Below are positions 19,980 through 28,854 of a stretch of DNA of 64,000 nt, piece by piece. The stretch is taken from assembly GCF_008247605.1 (NCBI RefSeq), contig NZ_CP043420.1, positions 3,534,001 to 3,598,000 of the forward strand, given 5' to 3'. Position 1 is the stretch's first letter; every line of letters starts with the position of its first letter. The notes under the pieces are model-generated. The model was not told the DNA's origin. It ran no database searches and saw only the letters and a list, made by a program, of their open reading frames with translations. This DNA is from Kushneria phosphatilytica (GTDB taxonomy: Bacteria > Pseudomonadota > Gammaproteobacteria > Pseudomonadales > Halomonadaceae). The translations under genes and the position numbers were made by a program.

Positions 19980-21320
19980 GTGCATTACTGGATCAATGAA
20001 CTCTGGCGACTCGCCTATCTGGTACTCGGTTTCGGCCTGCTGGGCTGGCTGATCGGCTACCCTGGCTGGGGGATCGCGCTGGGACTGGCGGTTCACATGG
20101 CCTTTACCCTGCGCCATCTCAGAAAGCTCTATGTCTGGCTGGAAGCGCCGGTCGAACAGTCACCGCCGGCCGGTGAAGGGGTCTGGGGCGATCTGTTTGA
20201 CCGCCTCTACCGCTATCAGAAGGGCCAGCGCCATATGCAGGGGCGGCTGCGTTCGGTCATCAATCGGGTGCAGGAGTCCAGCGAGGCGATGCGCGAAGGC
20301 GTGATCATGCTCGACTCCAGCGGCAATCTGGACTGGTGGAACAGTGCCGCCCAGCGACTGCTCGAGCTTGAACCCCATCATGACCGGGGCCAGCATCTCA
20401 CCAACTATCTGCGTGATCCCCACTTCATCGAATACTTCCGTGGCAACGACTATCGCGAGCCGTTAACCCTGGCCTCTCCGATCCGCGACAACATGATGCT
20501 GGAAGTTCAGATCACCCTGTTCGGCGATAACGAGCGTCTGATCGTGATCCGCGATATCACCCGCCTGCATCGGCTGGAAATGATGCGACGCGATTTTGTC
20601 GCCAATGTTTCGCATGAGCTGCGCACGCCCCTGACCGTGCTGGCCGGCTATCTCGAAACCTGGCTTGATCATCGCGACAACCTGCCCGAGCGGCTGGTGC
20701 GGGGTCTCACCCAGATGGAGGCCCAGACCGATCGCATGCAGCGCCTGGTCAGCGATCTGCTGACGCTGGCTCGACTGGAGACCGCCGATCGTCATGACAG
20801 CGACCGGCCCATCTCGATCGCCGCACTCTGTCACCAGGCCGTCATCGATGGAGAGGCTCTGGCCGGAGGTAGCCACCATTTTCATACCGACATCGAAGAT
20901 GATCGCTGGTTCTATGGCGATGAGCAGGAGCTGGCCAGCGCACTGTCCAATCTGGTTTATAACGCCGTGCGCTATACGCCCGAGGGCAGCACCATCACGC
21001 TACGCTATCAACCCTGGGAAGGCGGTGATGGTGCCCTGTCGGTGATCGATGATGGCGATGGCATAGAACCCCAGCATCTCGATCGTCTGACCGAACGCTT
21101 CTATCGCATCGACAAGAGCCGTTCGCTGGCCAGTGGCGGCACCGGTCTGGGGCTGGCTATCGTCAAACACGTGCTGTTTCGACACGACGCTCGGCTCGAG
21201 ATCGAAAGCACCCCGGGCGATGGTGCCGAATTCCGCTGCATACTACCGGCAGCCCGTCTGAGCCCGGCCACCACCGGCACCGCCCTGTCCGAGCCCTCCA
21301 ACGCCCGGCTTCGGGACTGA
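19980..21320 (+). CDS. phoR: Phosphate sensor histidine kinase PhoR
   Basis: A 446-residue membrane kinase. Two N-terminal hydrophobic segments (about residues 8-45) with almost no periplasmic loop are the PhoR hallmark. A PAS-like region follows (about 95-195), then the HisKA box with His212 (VANVSHELRTPLTVLAGYLE), then N, G1 and G2 boxes (NLVYNAVRYTP, DDGDGI, GGTGLGLAIVKH). The start is GTG. PhoR controls PhoB and in related bacteria is modulated by PhoU, encoded 2 kb away on the other strand. Confidence 0.95.
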   Translation: MHYWINELWRLAYLVLGFGLLGWLIGYPGWGIALGLAVHMAFTLRHLRKLYVWLEAPVEQSPPAGEGVWGDLFDRLYRYQKGQRHMQGRLRSVINRVQESSEAMREGVIMLDSSGNLDWWNSAAQRLLELEPHHDRGQHLTNYLRDPHFIEYFRGNDYREPLTLASPIRDNMMLEVQITLFGDNERLIVIRDITRLHRLEMMRRDFVANVSHELRTPLTVLAGYLETWLDHRDNLPERLVRGLTQMEAQTDRMQRLVSDLLTLARLETADRHDSDRPISIAALCHQAVIDGEALAGGSHHFHTDIEDDRWFYGDEQELASALSNLVYNAVRYTPEGSTITLRYQPWEGGDGALSVIDDGDGIEPQHLDRLTERFYRIDKSRSLASGGTGLGLAIVKHVLFRHDARLEIESTPGDGAEFRCILPAARLSPATTGTALSEPSNARLRD

Positions 21321-21338
21321 AACGGCAATCCCTTACGA

Positions 21339-21377
21339 TTATCCACAACCGGTTGAGGATCAACCGGCTGTGGATAA
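21339..21377. repeat. Inverted repeat made of two perfect DnaA boxes
   Basis: Arms of 17 bp (21339-21355 and 21361-21377) pair with a single mismatch over a 5-nt loop. Each arm begins or ends with a perfect DnaA 9-mer: TTATCCACA at 21339-21347 and its reverse complement TGTGGATAA at 21369-21377. It lies between the convergent phoR and amidase genes, where a terminator would be expected, but a proper T-run is missing on both strands (ATAATTC, ATAATCG). Terminator, DnaA-binding site or both. Confidence 0.8.
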
Positions 21378-21378
21378 T

Positions 21379-22365
21379 TCATGCTTCCAGAAGCGCCATC
21401 GCAGTCGCCCGCCCCTGATAGCGTTCAATCAGCGCAAACAGCCTCGCAGCAGTATCGGTATCGATCACTCCCCGGGCTTCGGTAGGACGAAAATGCAACT
21501 GAAAGGCCCGGATCACCGGCTGCAGGGCTTGAGCATCATGACTGTCCGGCACGGCATAGCCCCAGGCGGCCAGGGCCCGATGCATCAACGCGCCATCAGG
21601 CTGATGCTGTTGAAACCGCTCACGCCAGCGCATCACGGCTGAAGGCCTCGGCCAGGCACCGATACCTGCTTCATGCAATCGTCGCCAGGGAAAGAACGGC
21701 CCGGGATCGACCTTGCGTCCTGGTGCGACATCACCATGGGCCAGCACATGAGCCGGATCGATGTGGTAACGCCTGACAATATCCTGTGCCAGCCGAATGA
21801 CCAGCTCGATCTGATCTTCCGAAAACGGTGACCAGACGCGTCCTGCCGGCGTCTCGTGATAGCCCTCGTTGACGATTTCGATACCGATCGAGGTGTCATT
21901 GAGATGGTGGCGATCGCCCCACTGGCTCACCCCGGCATGCCAGGCACGCTGCTTCTCATCGAGCAACTGCAGCACCACCGGCTGCCCTGCCCAGCGAGCC
22001 GGATGATCGAGCACCAGATAGTGAACGCTGACATCGGAACCCGTCAGCGCCCTGAGCGCCGATGCATCATTGCCATCGGTATAATGCACAATCAGAAAGC
22101 GTACCCGCTCGTTAAAGGCTTGCGCCCTGATCGAATGATCGACGGCAAATGATCCCCGCTGTTCGAGCCTGCGGCCCAGGCGGGTCGTATATTGATGAGC
22201 CGGTACCGTATCGACCAGTACCGGGGGCGACATCTCGTCCATCGCTACCCCAACCGATGGACCACTGCCGGATGAAACAGACTGGCTCGTACAACCCGAT
22301 AGCCACAATACTGCGCCAGCAACGAGCAGTACCCCTGCTCGCTGCCTCTCAACGAATCCGGTCAC
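21379..22365 (-). CDS. N-acetylmuramoyl-L-alanine amidase, AmiD-like lipoprotein
   Basis: A 328-residue lipoprotein. The signal peptide ends in the lipobox LSGC with Cys25, followed by Thr-Ser (no Asp at +2), so outer-membrane sorting is expected. An amidase_2/AmpD domain follows (about 85-230) with probable zinc ligands His94 (LIVHYTD), His210 (LAHGDV) and Asp220. The C-terminus has a peptidoglycan_binding_1 motif (about 255-310). It would cleave the MurNAc-L-Ala bond in wall turnover. The start lies inside the end of cysZ (17-bp overlap), so coexpression is likely. Confidence 0.88.
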   Translation of the reverse strand: MTGFVERQRAGVLLVAGAVLWLSGCTSQSVSSGSGPSVGVAMDEMSPPVLVDTVPAHQYTTRLGRRLEQRGSFAVDHSIRAQAFNERVRFLIVHYTDGNDASALRALTGSDVSVHYLVLDHPARWAGQPVVLQLLDEKQRAWHAGVSQWGDRHHLNDTSIGIEIVNEGYHETPAGRVWSPFSEDQIELVIRLAQDIVRRYHIDPAHVLAHGDVAPGRKVDPGPFFPWRRLHEAGIGAWPRPSAVMRWRERFQQHQPDGALMHRALAAWGYAVPDSHDAQALQPVIRAFQLHFRPTEARGVIDTDTAARLFALIERYQGRATAMALLEA

Positions 22366-23107
22366 GCGCCGCTGCCTCGTTCCCCTCAGGCAACGCCAGT
22401 GTGCGATAGTGCTGGCGCCACATCAGTACACCCGCGGCTACGGCGCCCGGCATGATGAGCAGATTGACCAGCGGAATCCAGACCGTAGCGGCCACTACGC
22501 CGCCAAAGGTCAGCGTGGTCCACCACCGCCGACGCAACAGCTCACGCATCCGGGTAAACGATACCTGATGGAGATCCATGGGATAGTCGAGATACTGGAT
22601 GGCCAGACTCCAGGCCGAAAACAGCGCCCAGAGAACGGGGGCGGCCAGATTGATCACCGGGATGAAGCCCAGCACGAACAACACCAGCATGCGCGGCAAC
22701 ATCCAGCCCAGCTTGTGCAGTTCGCGTCGAATGCCATCAAGCGCCTGCTGCCACAGTGAGCGTTCATCACTGACAGGCGCATTCGACAGGCGCTGCTCGA
22801 TACGCTCGGCGAGAAACCCGTAAAAGGGGGAAGCGATGGCATTGGCCACCATGGTAAAGGTAAAGATCACCGCCAGTGCCATGGCCACGACCAGGATCGG
22901 CCAGATCAGCCATGACAACCAGGCAAGCCAGGAGGGCACCTGGGCCATCCAGTAATCGATCCATCCCTCGAAACTGTTCACCAGCCACCACACTGCAGCG
23001 ATGTAGAGCAGCAGATTGATCAGCAGGGGGATATAGACGTAGCGCCGCGCACCGGGGCGCAGCACCATGCGGATGCCCTCTCCGAGGGCAGAGGCAGCGT
23101 TGATCAA
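22349..23107 (-). CDS. cysZ: Sulfate permease CysZ (EI24 family)
   Basis: A 252-residue membrane protein with about four to six hydrophobic segments. The N-terminus INAASALGEGIRMVLRPGAR and the later region ANAIASPFYGFLAERIE are typical of CysZ. CysZ imports sulfate for cysteine synthesis. The start is TTG with GGAG 8-9 nt upstream; no better in-frame ATG is near. No other cys genes are close by. Confidence 0.85.
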   Translation of the reverse strand: MINAASALGEGIRMVLRPGARRYVYIPLLINLLLYIAAVWWLVNSFEGWIDYWMAQVPSWLAWLSWLIWPILVVAMALAVIFTFTMVANAIASPFYGFLAERIEQRLSNAPVSDERSLWQQALDGIRRELHKLGWMLPRMLVLFVLGFIPVINLAAPVLWALFSAWSLAIQYLDYPMDLHQVSFTRMRELLRRRWWTTLTFGGVVAATVWIPLVNLLIMPGAVAAGVLMWRQHYRTLALPEGNEAAARDRIR

Positions 23108-23191
23108 GCGGGGATCTCCGACTCCGTCATTACTGCCGGCATGCTAACCGCCTGGTCGAACAAACGCGATATCTGACTGACGGGGCAGGCC

Positions 23192-23950
23192 CTACGCCTT
23201 GTCGGTGTCGTTATCCGCATCCCTGTCCCCGCGCTTGCGACTCAGCGAAGCACGCGGATGCTCCGGCGCATGGCGGATATCCAGTCCCTTGACCAGATAG
23301 ATCACCGATTCGGCGAGATTGTTGGCATGATCGCCAACCCGTTCCAGGGCACGCAGAATCCACAGCACATGCAGCACCGGGCTGATGGCCCGGGGGTCCT
23401 CCATCATGAAGGTCACCAGTGAGCGCATGGCACTGCGGTACTCTTCGTCGACGGTTTCGTCATCCTCCAGCACACCCAGCGCCAGCTCGGTATCAAAGCG
23501 GGCAAACGCCGTCAGCGACTGGCGCACCATTTCCCGAACCTGGCCGGCGATACGACGCACCTCGGTATAACCGCGGGTAGTCTCGCCCAGTTCGATCAGG
23601 GTCAGGGCGTTGCGGGCAATCTTGTTGGCTTCGTCACCGATCCGCTCAAGATCGGAAGCAGCTCGCGTTACGGCCAGCACCAGACGCAGATCGGAAGCCG
23701 CCGGCTGTCGACGCGCCAGAATCTGGGTACATTCGTCATCGATGCGCAGCTGCATCTCGTTGACCTGCCGGTCATTGTCGCGGACTTTTTCGGCAGCCCG
23801 ACTGTCATTGTCCAGCAGCGCCGCCACGGCTTCCTGAATCTGCCGCTCGACCAGTCCGCCCATGCCCATCAGATGCGTCTTGAGCGACTCAAGCTCCTGA
23901 TTGAACTGACTGGAAATATGCTGGCTGTGTCGATCGTTGGTAATGTCCAT
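23192..23950 (-). CDS. phoU: Phosphate signalling protein PhoU
   Basis: A 252-residue protein of two repeated three-helix bundles. The metal-binding E/DxxxD-type motifs are visible in both repeats (RIGDEANKIARNA about residues 90-102, RVGDHANNLAES about 195-210). PhoU damps PhoR kinase activity through the Pst transporter. It stands alone here without pstSCAB, which must be elsewhere if present. The ATG has GGGAG 5 nt upstream; a GTG two codons earlier is too close to that site. Confidence 0.93.
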   Translation of the reverse strand: MDITNDRHSQHISSQFNQELESLKTHLMGMGGLVERQIQEAVAALLDNDSRAAEKVRDNDRQVNEMQLRIDDECTQILARRQPAASDLRLVLAVTRAASDLERIGDEANKIARNALTLIELGETTRGYTEVRRIAGQVREMVRQSLTAFARFDTELALGVLEDDETVDEEYRSAMRSLVTFMMEDPRAISPVLHVLWILRALERVGDHANNLAESVIYLVKGLDIRHAPEHPRASLSRKRGDRDADNDTDKA

Positions 23951-24088
23951 GCTCACTCCCGCGGCGCCACTGGCGCGTCCTTGCCCTGTCAGGTAGTCAT
24001 TGTTCGTCTCAGACTACGATACCCCTGTGTCGATTGCATGACAGCAAGGAGGAAAAACGCATCAGATAATTGCCACAAAGGTCGAAGA

Positions 24089-26290
24089 TCAGGTCAGCGC
24101 CTCGAGTTTGGCAAATCCCAGCACCAGCCACTTGTCACCCTCGTGCTCGAAACTGACCTGTACCCGGGCCCGCTGCCCCTGACCCTCGGCATTGATGATG
24201 ACGCCTTCACCGAAGACCGGATGACGCACCCACTGCCCCAGTGACAGTGACGGCTGCTCATCATCGCCCTCAACCGATTCCTGTCGAATACCTGCACTGC
24301 CGCCCTGTGCCGACATCGGCCGTGACACCTGACCACGCAGACGCACTTCCTCGAGGTACTCTTCCGGGAGCTCGCGCAAAAACCGCGAAGGCCTTTGCCA
24401 GGTCTCCTTGCCGTGCAGGCGCCGGGTTTCGGCATGAGTCAGATAGAGACGTTCCATCGCCCGGGTGATGCCGACATAACAGAGCCGGCGCTCCTCCTCG
24501 AGTCTTCCCGGCTCCTCCAGTGACATCCTGTGCGGGAAAAGTCCCTCTTCGACTCCGGCGATAAAGACCACCGGAAATTCGAGTCCCTTGGCGGAGTGCA
24601 GTGTCATCATCTGCACCGCATCCTCGAATTCGTCGGCTTCGTGCTCACCGGAGTTGAGCGCCGCTTCGGAGAGGAATTCACCCAGCGAATTGCTGGCCCC
24701 ATCATCGATGGCCTCGAAGGCATCGCCCTGGGCATAGGCCTTCGCGGCGCTGACCAGCTCCTCGAGATTCTCGACCCGAGCCTGCCCCTTTTCGCCCTTC
24801 TCGGCGCGATGGTGTTCAATCAGCCCGGTGGCGCGGATGACATGATCGATGATCTCGTGGAGTGCCAATCCCTGGGTATCGTTATCGAGCTGATCGATCA
24901 GATCGCTGAAGGCGCGCACCGAGCTGGCGGCGCGCCCCTTGAGAATACCGGCGGCCGGTGCATCGTTGACCGCCTGCCACAGCGAGGTGCCTTCATCACG
25001 AGCCCGCGCTCGCAGCATTTCGACACTGCGAGTCCCGATCCCACGGGCCGGTACGTTGATCACCCGTTCCAGCGAGGCATCATCGTCGCGTGAAATCAGC
25101 AGCCGCAGATAGGCCAGTGCATTCTTGATCTCGAGGCGTTCGTAGAAGCGCTGCCCTCCATAAATGCGGTAGGGCACTCCGGCGCGAATCAGCGATTCCT
25201 CGATCACTCGCGATTGCGCATTGGAGCGATACAGGATGGCGAACTCGCGTCGCATTCGGCCTTCGCGAACCTGTTCGGCGATGGTGTCAACGATGAAGCG
25301 TGCCTCATCAAGATCGTTGAAGCCCCCATAGACCCGAATCTTCTCGCCCGCCTCGACCTCGGTCCACAGCTCCTTGCCCATGCGTCCGGCATTGTTGCGA
25401 ATCAGCGCGTTGGCGGTTTCCAGAATGGCGCTGGTGGAACGATAGTTTTGCTCGAGCCGTACCAGACGGGTATCGGGAAACTCGCTGCGAAAGCGCTCCA
25501 GATTCTCCACCTTCGCGCCACGCCAGCCGTAGATCGACTGGTCATCGTCGCCGACAGCGGTCAGACAGGCCCGATCACCGGCCAGCAGCTTCAGCCAGGC
25601 GTATTGCAGGGTATTGGTATCCTGAAACTCATCGACCAGCAGGTGTTGAAAACGCTCGCGATAGTGCGCCAGCAGACGCGGATTGTCGCGCAGAAGTTCG
25701 AGCGCACGCAGCAGCAGTTCGCCGAAATCGACCAGCCCGCTGCGCTCACACGCCTGCTGATAGAGGGTATAGAGCTCGACCATTTGCGCCATGTACTGAT
25801 CGCCATGGGGATCGACATCCCCCGGTCGCAGCCCTTCCTCCTTGCAGCCACCGATGAAGTACTGCACCTGTTTGGGCGGGAAGCGCTCATCATCGATGCT
25901 GTATTCGCGCAGCAATCTTTTGACCAGCCGGAGCTGATCGTCGCTGTCGATGATCTGGAAGTGCTCGGCCAGCCCGGCATCGCGCCAGTGGGTACGCAAC
26001 AATCGATGCGAGATGGAGTGGAAGGTCCCCACCCACATGCCTCGCAGCGAGGTATCGATCAGCGTTTCCAGCCGCGCCCGCATCTCGCGTGCCGCCTTGT
26101 TGGTAAAGGTGACGGCGAGAATCGACCACGGCGAAAGCCCTTCGACCGAGAGCATCCAGGCAATGCGGTGGACCAGCACCCGGGTCTTGCCGGAGCCGGC
26201 ACCGGCCAGCACCAGCAGGTTACCCTGGGGTGCACCGACGGCGTCGCGCTGCGCCGGATTGAGAGAGTCGAGCAGAGGCGATGCGTCCAT
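24089..26290 (-). CDS. uvrD: DNA helicase II
   Basis: A 733-residue superfamily 1A helicase that unwinds DNA in nucleotide-excision and mismatch repair. Walker A GAGSGKT at residues 30-36, motif Ia TFTNKAAREM (61-70), Walker B VDEFQDTN with Asp220, GDDDQSIYGWRGA (about 250), QNYRST and the C-terminal motifs TLHSAKGLEFP and VGITRAMERLYL are all visible. The chain ends with the Tudor-like C-terminal region of UvrD. It lies 80 bp after hexR on the same strand. Confidence 0.95.
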   Translation of the reverse strand: MDASPLLDSLNPAQRDAVGAPQGNLLVLAGAGSGKTRVLVHRIAWMLSVEGLSPWSILAVTFTNKAAREMRARLETLIDTSLRGMWVGTFHSISHRLLRTHWRDAGLAEHFQIIDSDDQLRLVKRLLREYSIDDERFPPKQVQYFIGGCKEEGLRPGDVDPHGDQYMAQMVELYTLYQQACERSGLVDFGELLLRALELLRDNPRLLAHYRERFQHLLVDEFQDTNTLQYAWLKLLAGDRACLTAVGDDDQSIYGWRGAKVENLERFRSEFPDTRLVRLEQNYRSTSAILETANALIRNNAGRMGKELWTEVEAGEKIRVYGGFNDLDEARFIVDTIAEQVREGRMRREFAILYRSNAQSRVIEESLIRAGVPYRIYGGQRFYERLEIKNALAYLRLLISRDDDASLERVINVPARGIGTRSVEMLRARARDEGTSLWQAVNDAPAAGILKGRAASSVRAFSDLIDQLDNDTQGLALHEIIDHVIRATGLIEHHRAEKGEKGQARVENLEELVSAAKAYAQGDAFEAIDDGASNSLGEFLSEAALNSGEHEADEFEDAVQMMTLHSAKGLEFPVVFIAGVEEGLFPHRMSLEEPGRLEEERRLCYVGITRAMERLYLTHAETRRLHGKETWQRPSRFLRELPEEYLEEVRLRGQVSRPMSAQGGSAGIRQESVEGDDEQPSLSLGQWVRHPVFGEGVIINAEGQGQRARVQVSFEHEGDKWLVLGFAKLEALT

Positions 26291-26370
26291 GAAACGGGCC
26301 TGACAGGATGGGCGAAACGGTCTTCTACCCTAACATATTGTACCGTCCTGCCGCGCCTGCAGCGCCCTGT

Positions 26371-27276
26371 TCAGACCTCATCATCCTCCGGTGGTGTCCG
26401 ATCGCGACGCAGCTGTGCGAAGGGATCACGCTCATCGGTTCGCAGCGGCACCAGACTGCGCTTGACTGCCATCAGATGCTCGGTCAATTGCGGGCCGCGC
26501 GAACGAGCGACGCCGACGGCGAGAATATCGATCATCACCAGGTGAGCGATGCGTGAACTCAGTGGCCGATAGACCTCGCGATCCTCGAAGACATCGATAT
26601 AAAGACCGACCGAACACAGCTGGGCCAGCGGCGAGCCGGCAGGACACAGGCCGATGACGGTCGCACCGTGTTCCAGTGCAATTTCAACGCTGGAAAGCAG
26701 CGAGCGGGTCCGACCGGTCTGCGAAATGGCCACCACCACATCGTGTTCGGTCAGGGTGACCGCCGACATGTGCTGCATGTGCGGGTCACTGTAGGCAGTG
26801 GTGGAAATACGCAGCCGGAAGAACTTGTGCTGGGCATCCACCGCAACGGCGCCCGAGGCGCCGAAACCGTAGAATTCGACCCGGTTGGCTTCGGCCAGGG
26901 CCGCGATCGCCTCGCTGATGGCATTGGCATCGAGCCGGTCGCGTACCGACAGCAGCGTCCCCACAGTGGAGTCGAAGATACTGCGCGAAAAGTCGGCAAC
27001 GCTGTCGGTCTCGTTCATCGAGAACTCGGAAAACTGGGCGCCGGTGGCCAGTGTCTGTGCCAGACGCAGCTTGAAGTCCTGATAGCCTTCGCAGTCGATC
27101 GCACGGCAGAAACGAATCACCGTCGGCTCACTGACATTGACGCGCTTTGCCAGATCGGCCAGACGCAGATTCAGTACCTCCTCGGCGTGGCGCAGCACAA
27201 AACGCGCCACCTTCTGCTCCGAACGCCGGAACTGCGGCAGTCTGGCGCGCAGCTCATCGAACATGAAGGTACTCAT
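26371..27276 (-). CDS. hexR: HexR, RpiR-type regulator of central carbon metabolism
   Basis: A 301-residue protein with an N-terminal RpiR helix-turn-helix (about 1-77; LADLAKRVNVSEPTVIRFCR) and a SIS sugar-phosphate domain (about 120-250; YGFGASGAVAVDAQHKFFR, ISQTGRT). The match to HexR of pseudomonads and Shewanella is strong. HexR represses Entner-Doudoroff and related genes until it binds KDPG. No glucose genes adjoin it here. The ribosome site AGGAGAGG is ideal. I could not find a clear HexR box in its own upstream region. Confidence 0.9.
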   Translation of the reverse strand: MSTFMFDELRARLPQFRRSEQKVARFVLRHAEEVLNLRLADLAKRVNVSEPTVIRFCRAIDCEGYQDFKLRLAQTLATGAQFSEFSMNETDSVADFSRSIFDSTVGTLLSVRDRLDANAISEAIAALAEANRVEFYGFGASGAVAVDAQHKFFRLRISTTAYSDPHMQHMSAVTLTEHDVVVAISQTGRTRSLLSSVEIALEHGATVIGLCPAGSPLAQLCSVGLYIDVFEDREVYRPLSSRIAHLVMIDILAVGVARSRGPQLTEHLMAVKRSLVPLRTDERDPFAQLRRDRTPPEDDEV

Positions 27277-27490
27277 TACCTCTCCTTTCGGGAACGGGAT
27301 GACAGGGTGAGTGGTGTTGATGTCATCTTTATGTCAATTTGTACAGGTTAAATTCCCGCTGCAATCCATTGCGGGTGACCCCGGCCGTGATTCGCGGCCC
27401 CCGAAGCTTCGAATCACTGCCGGGCGCCTGACAGCGTATCGGTCAAGCACCGAAAGCGCTTGTTCGATTCTGGTGTGAGGGAGTCTTCGG

Positions 27491-27781
27491 ATGAAAAACG
27501 CCACTTTGAACGATCTCAAGAACGATCTGCTCGGCATTGCCATGGAGCTCGAAGCCGAAGCCGCCGACCAACGGCGTCATACTGCCGCCCAACGCCATCT
27601 GAGAGCCCGCCGCGGCATTGAATATCACTATGAATCCCGCCAGCTGGCCAGCGATCTGAGCCTGATCCCCCTCGACAGCGACAGTGCCCTGCCACCGCGA
27701 CGCGCCATGACCTGGCTGCAGCTGACCGAACCCTTGCGCCATCGCCTCGACGACACCGGGACTCAACGCCAAACCGGCTGA
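27491..27781 (+). CDS. Small hypothetical protein
   Basis: A 96-residue, charged, soluble protein without recognised motifs. It starts like an amphipathic helix (TLNDLKNDLLGIAMELEAEA), is rich in Arg and His, and has no signal or membrane segment. A good ribosome site (GGGAG 7 nt upstream) and a position in the otherwise empty 600-bp space between hexR and the MotB-like gene favour a real gene. The opposite strand also has an open frame here (27443-27814), but it lacks such support. Confidence 0.6.
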   Translation: MKNATLNDLKNDLLGIAMELEAEAADQRRHTAAQRHLRARRGIEYHYESRQLASDLSLIPLDSDSALPPRRAMTWLQLTEPLRHRLDDTGTQRQTG

Positions 27782-27870
27782 GTCCGCACCCTGTCGCTCC
27801 TGAGCCGGTAGCATCGCTCATGATCCTGCGCCCGCTGACTCATCCTTCTGCCAGCGGGCCTGGCCTGCGT

Positions 27871-28854
27871 TCACTCACCGGCGGCCCGGGAGGCACTGCG
27901 AGCGAGATCGCTCGCCGCGGGTCGCAATACCAGCTCGACCCGACGATTACGCGCCCGCCCCCGGGCCGTATCATTATCTGCCAGCGGGCGAGTAGCCCCA
28001 TAGCCGATTGCCCGCAGTTGAGCCGCCGATACGCCATGATCAACCAGATAATGCAGCACTGCCGTCGCCCGCGCAGCCGAAAGTTCCCAGTTTGACGGGA
28101 AACGCTCGGTAGAGATACTGCGACTGTCAGTATGGCCCTCGACCGAGATCTCGCCATCAAACTGCTGCAGTCGTTCGGCCAGCCGATCGAGCAACCCGCG
28201 TCCCTGGTCGGAAAGTTCGACATCGGCGCTGGAGAACAACAGCCGGTCCTGAATACGGAAGGTCACGTGTCTTTCGCCGGGCTCAACCACCACACCATCG
28301 ATATCCGGCACCTGGGCTGCCCAGCGGGCCATATCGCTGTCATTCGCAGTCGACGCCGGGAGTGCCGAAGGAAGATGCAGCGCCGCTACCGTCATCAGCA
28401 GCGGCATGGCGTCATCGGTCAATGACAGCGGCCATCGATGCGTCAATGCCAGCGAGACCGCTTCAGCCACAGGCGAGACCGTCGGTCCAATGGCAGCGGG
28501 TGCGAAAGGAACCGAGGTTGAAAAATCCCCGGGTGCGAGCCACTGCCACAGCGGACTACCGGCTGTCAGTGCCGGCAGCGTACTCGGTCTGGCCGTCGCC
28601 ATCTCGGCGGTAACCGCATTGTCTGACGCCGGCGACGACGCGGCGGTGTCGTCGCGGTGCAGGCCCTGCAGGGAGAGCAGGAGCACGAACAGGGTGATCA
28701 GCAGCGTCAGCAGATCGAGATAGCTCATCAGCCAGCTGCCCTGGGCATCCTCGTGACGAGGTGGCGGCTCGATCAGCGCATAGCGGGAGAGATCGCCGCG
28801 CGCTCTTCCGGGACGGGACCCTTGATCATCGAATGAAGACGCTGTCTCGCTCAT
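27871..28854 (-). CDS. MotB/PomB-like stator protein with OmpA-type domain
   Basis: A 327-residue protein with one N-terminal membrane helix (about 42-62) carrying the ion-channel Asp47 in WLMSYLDLLTLLITLFVLLL, a long Ala/Thr/Pro-rich linker, and a C-terminal OmpA/MotB peptidoglycan-binding domain (about 205-315; VEGHTDSRSI, NWELSAARA, GYGATRPLADN). With its MotA-like partner it should form a 5:2 stator converting ion flow into torque or force. The start overlaps the MotA-like stop by 4 bp. No flagellar genes are near, so flagellar or other use is open. Confidence 0.85.
   Translation of the reverse strand: MSETASSFDDQGSRPGRARGDLSRYALIEPPPRHEDAQGSWLMSYLDLLTLLITLFVLLLSLQGLHRDDTAASSPASDNAVTAEMATARPSTLPALTAGSPLWQWLAPGDFSTSVPFAPAAIGPTVSPVAEAVSLALTHRWPLSLTDDAMPLLMTVAALHLPSALPASTANDSDMARWAAQVPDIDGVVVEPGERHVTFRIQDRLLFSSADVELSDQGRGLLDRLAERLQQFDGEISVEGHTDSRSISTERFPSNWELSAARATAVLHYLVDHGVSAAQLRAIGYGATRPLADNDTARGRARNRRVELVLRPAASDLARSASRAAGE

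Noticed and set aside
25214..26545. Open frame of 443 codons on the plus strand
   Set aside because: Antisense to uvrD; no recognisable domain.
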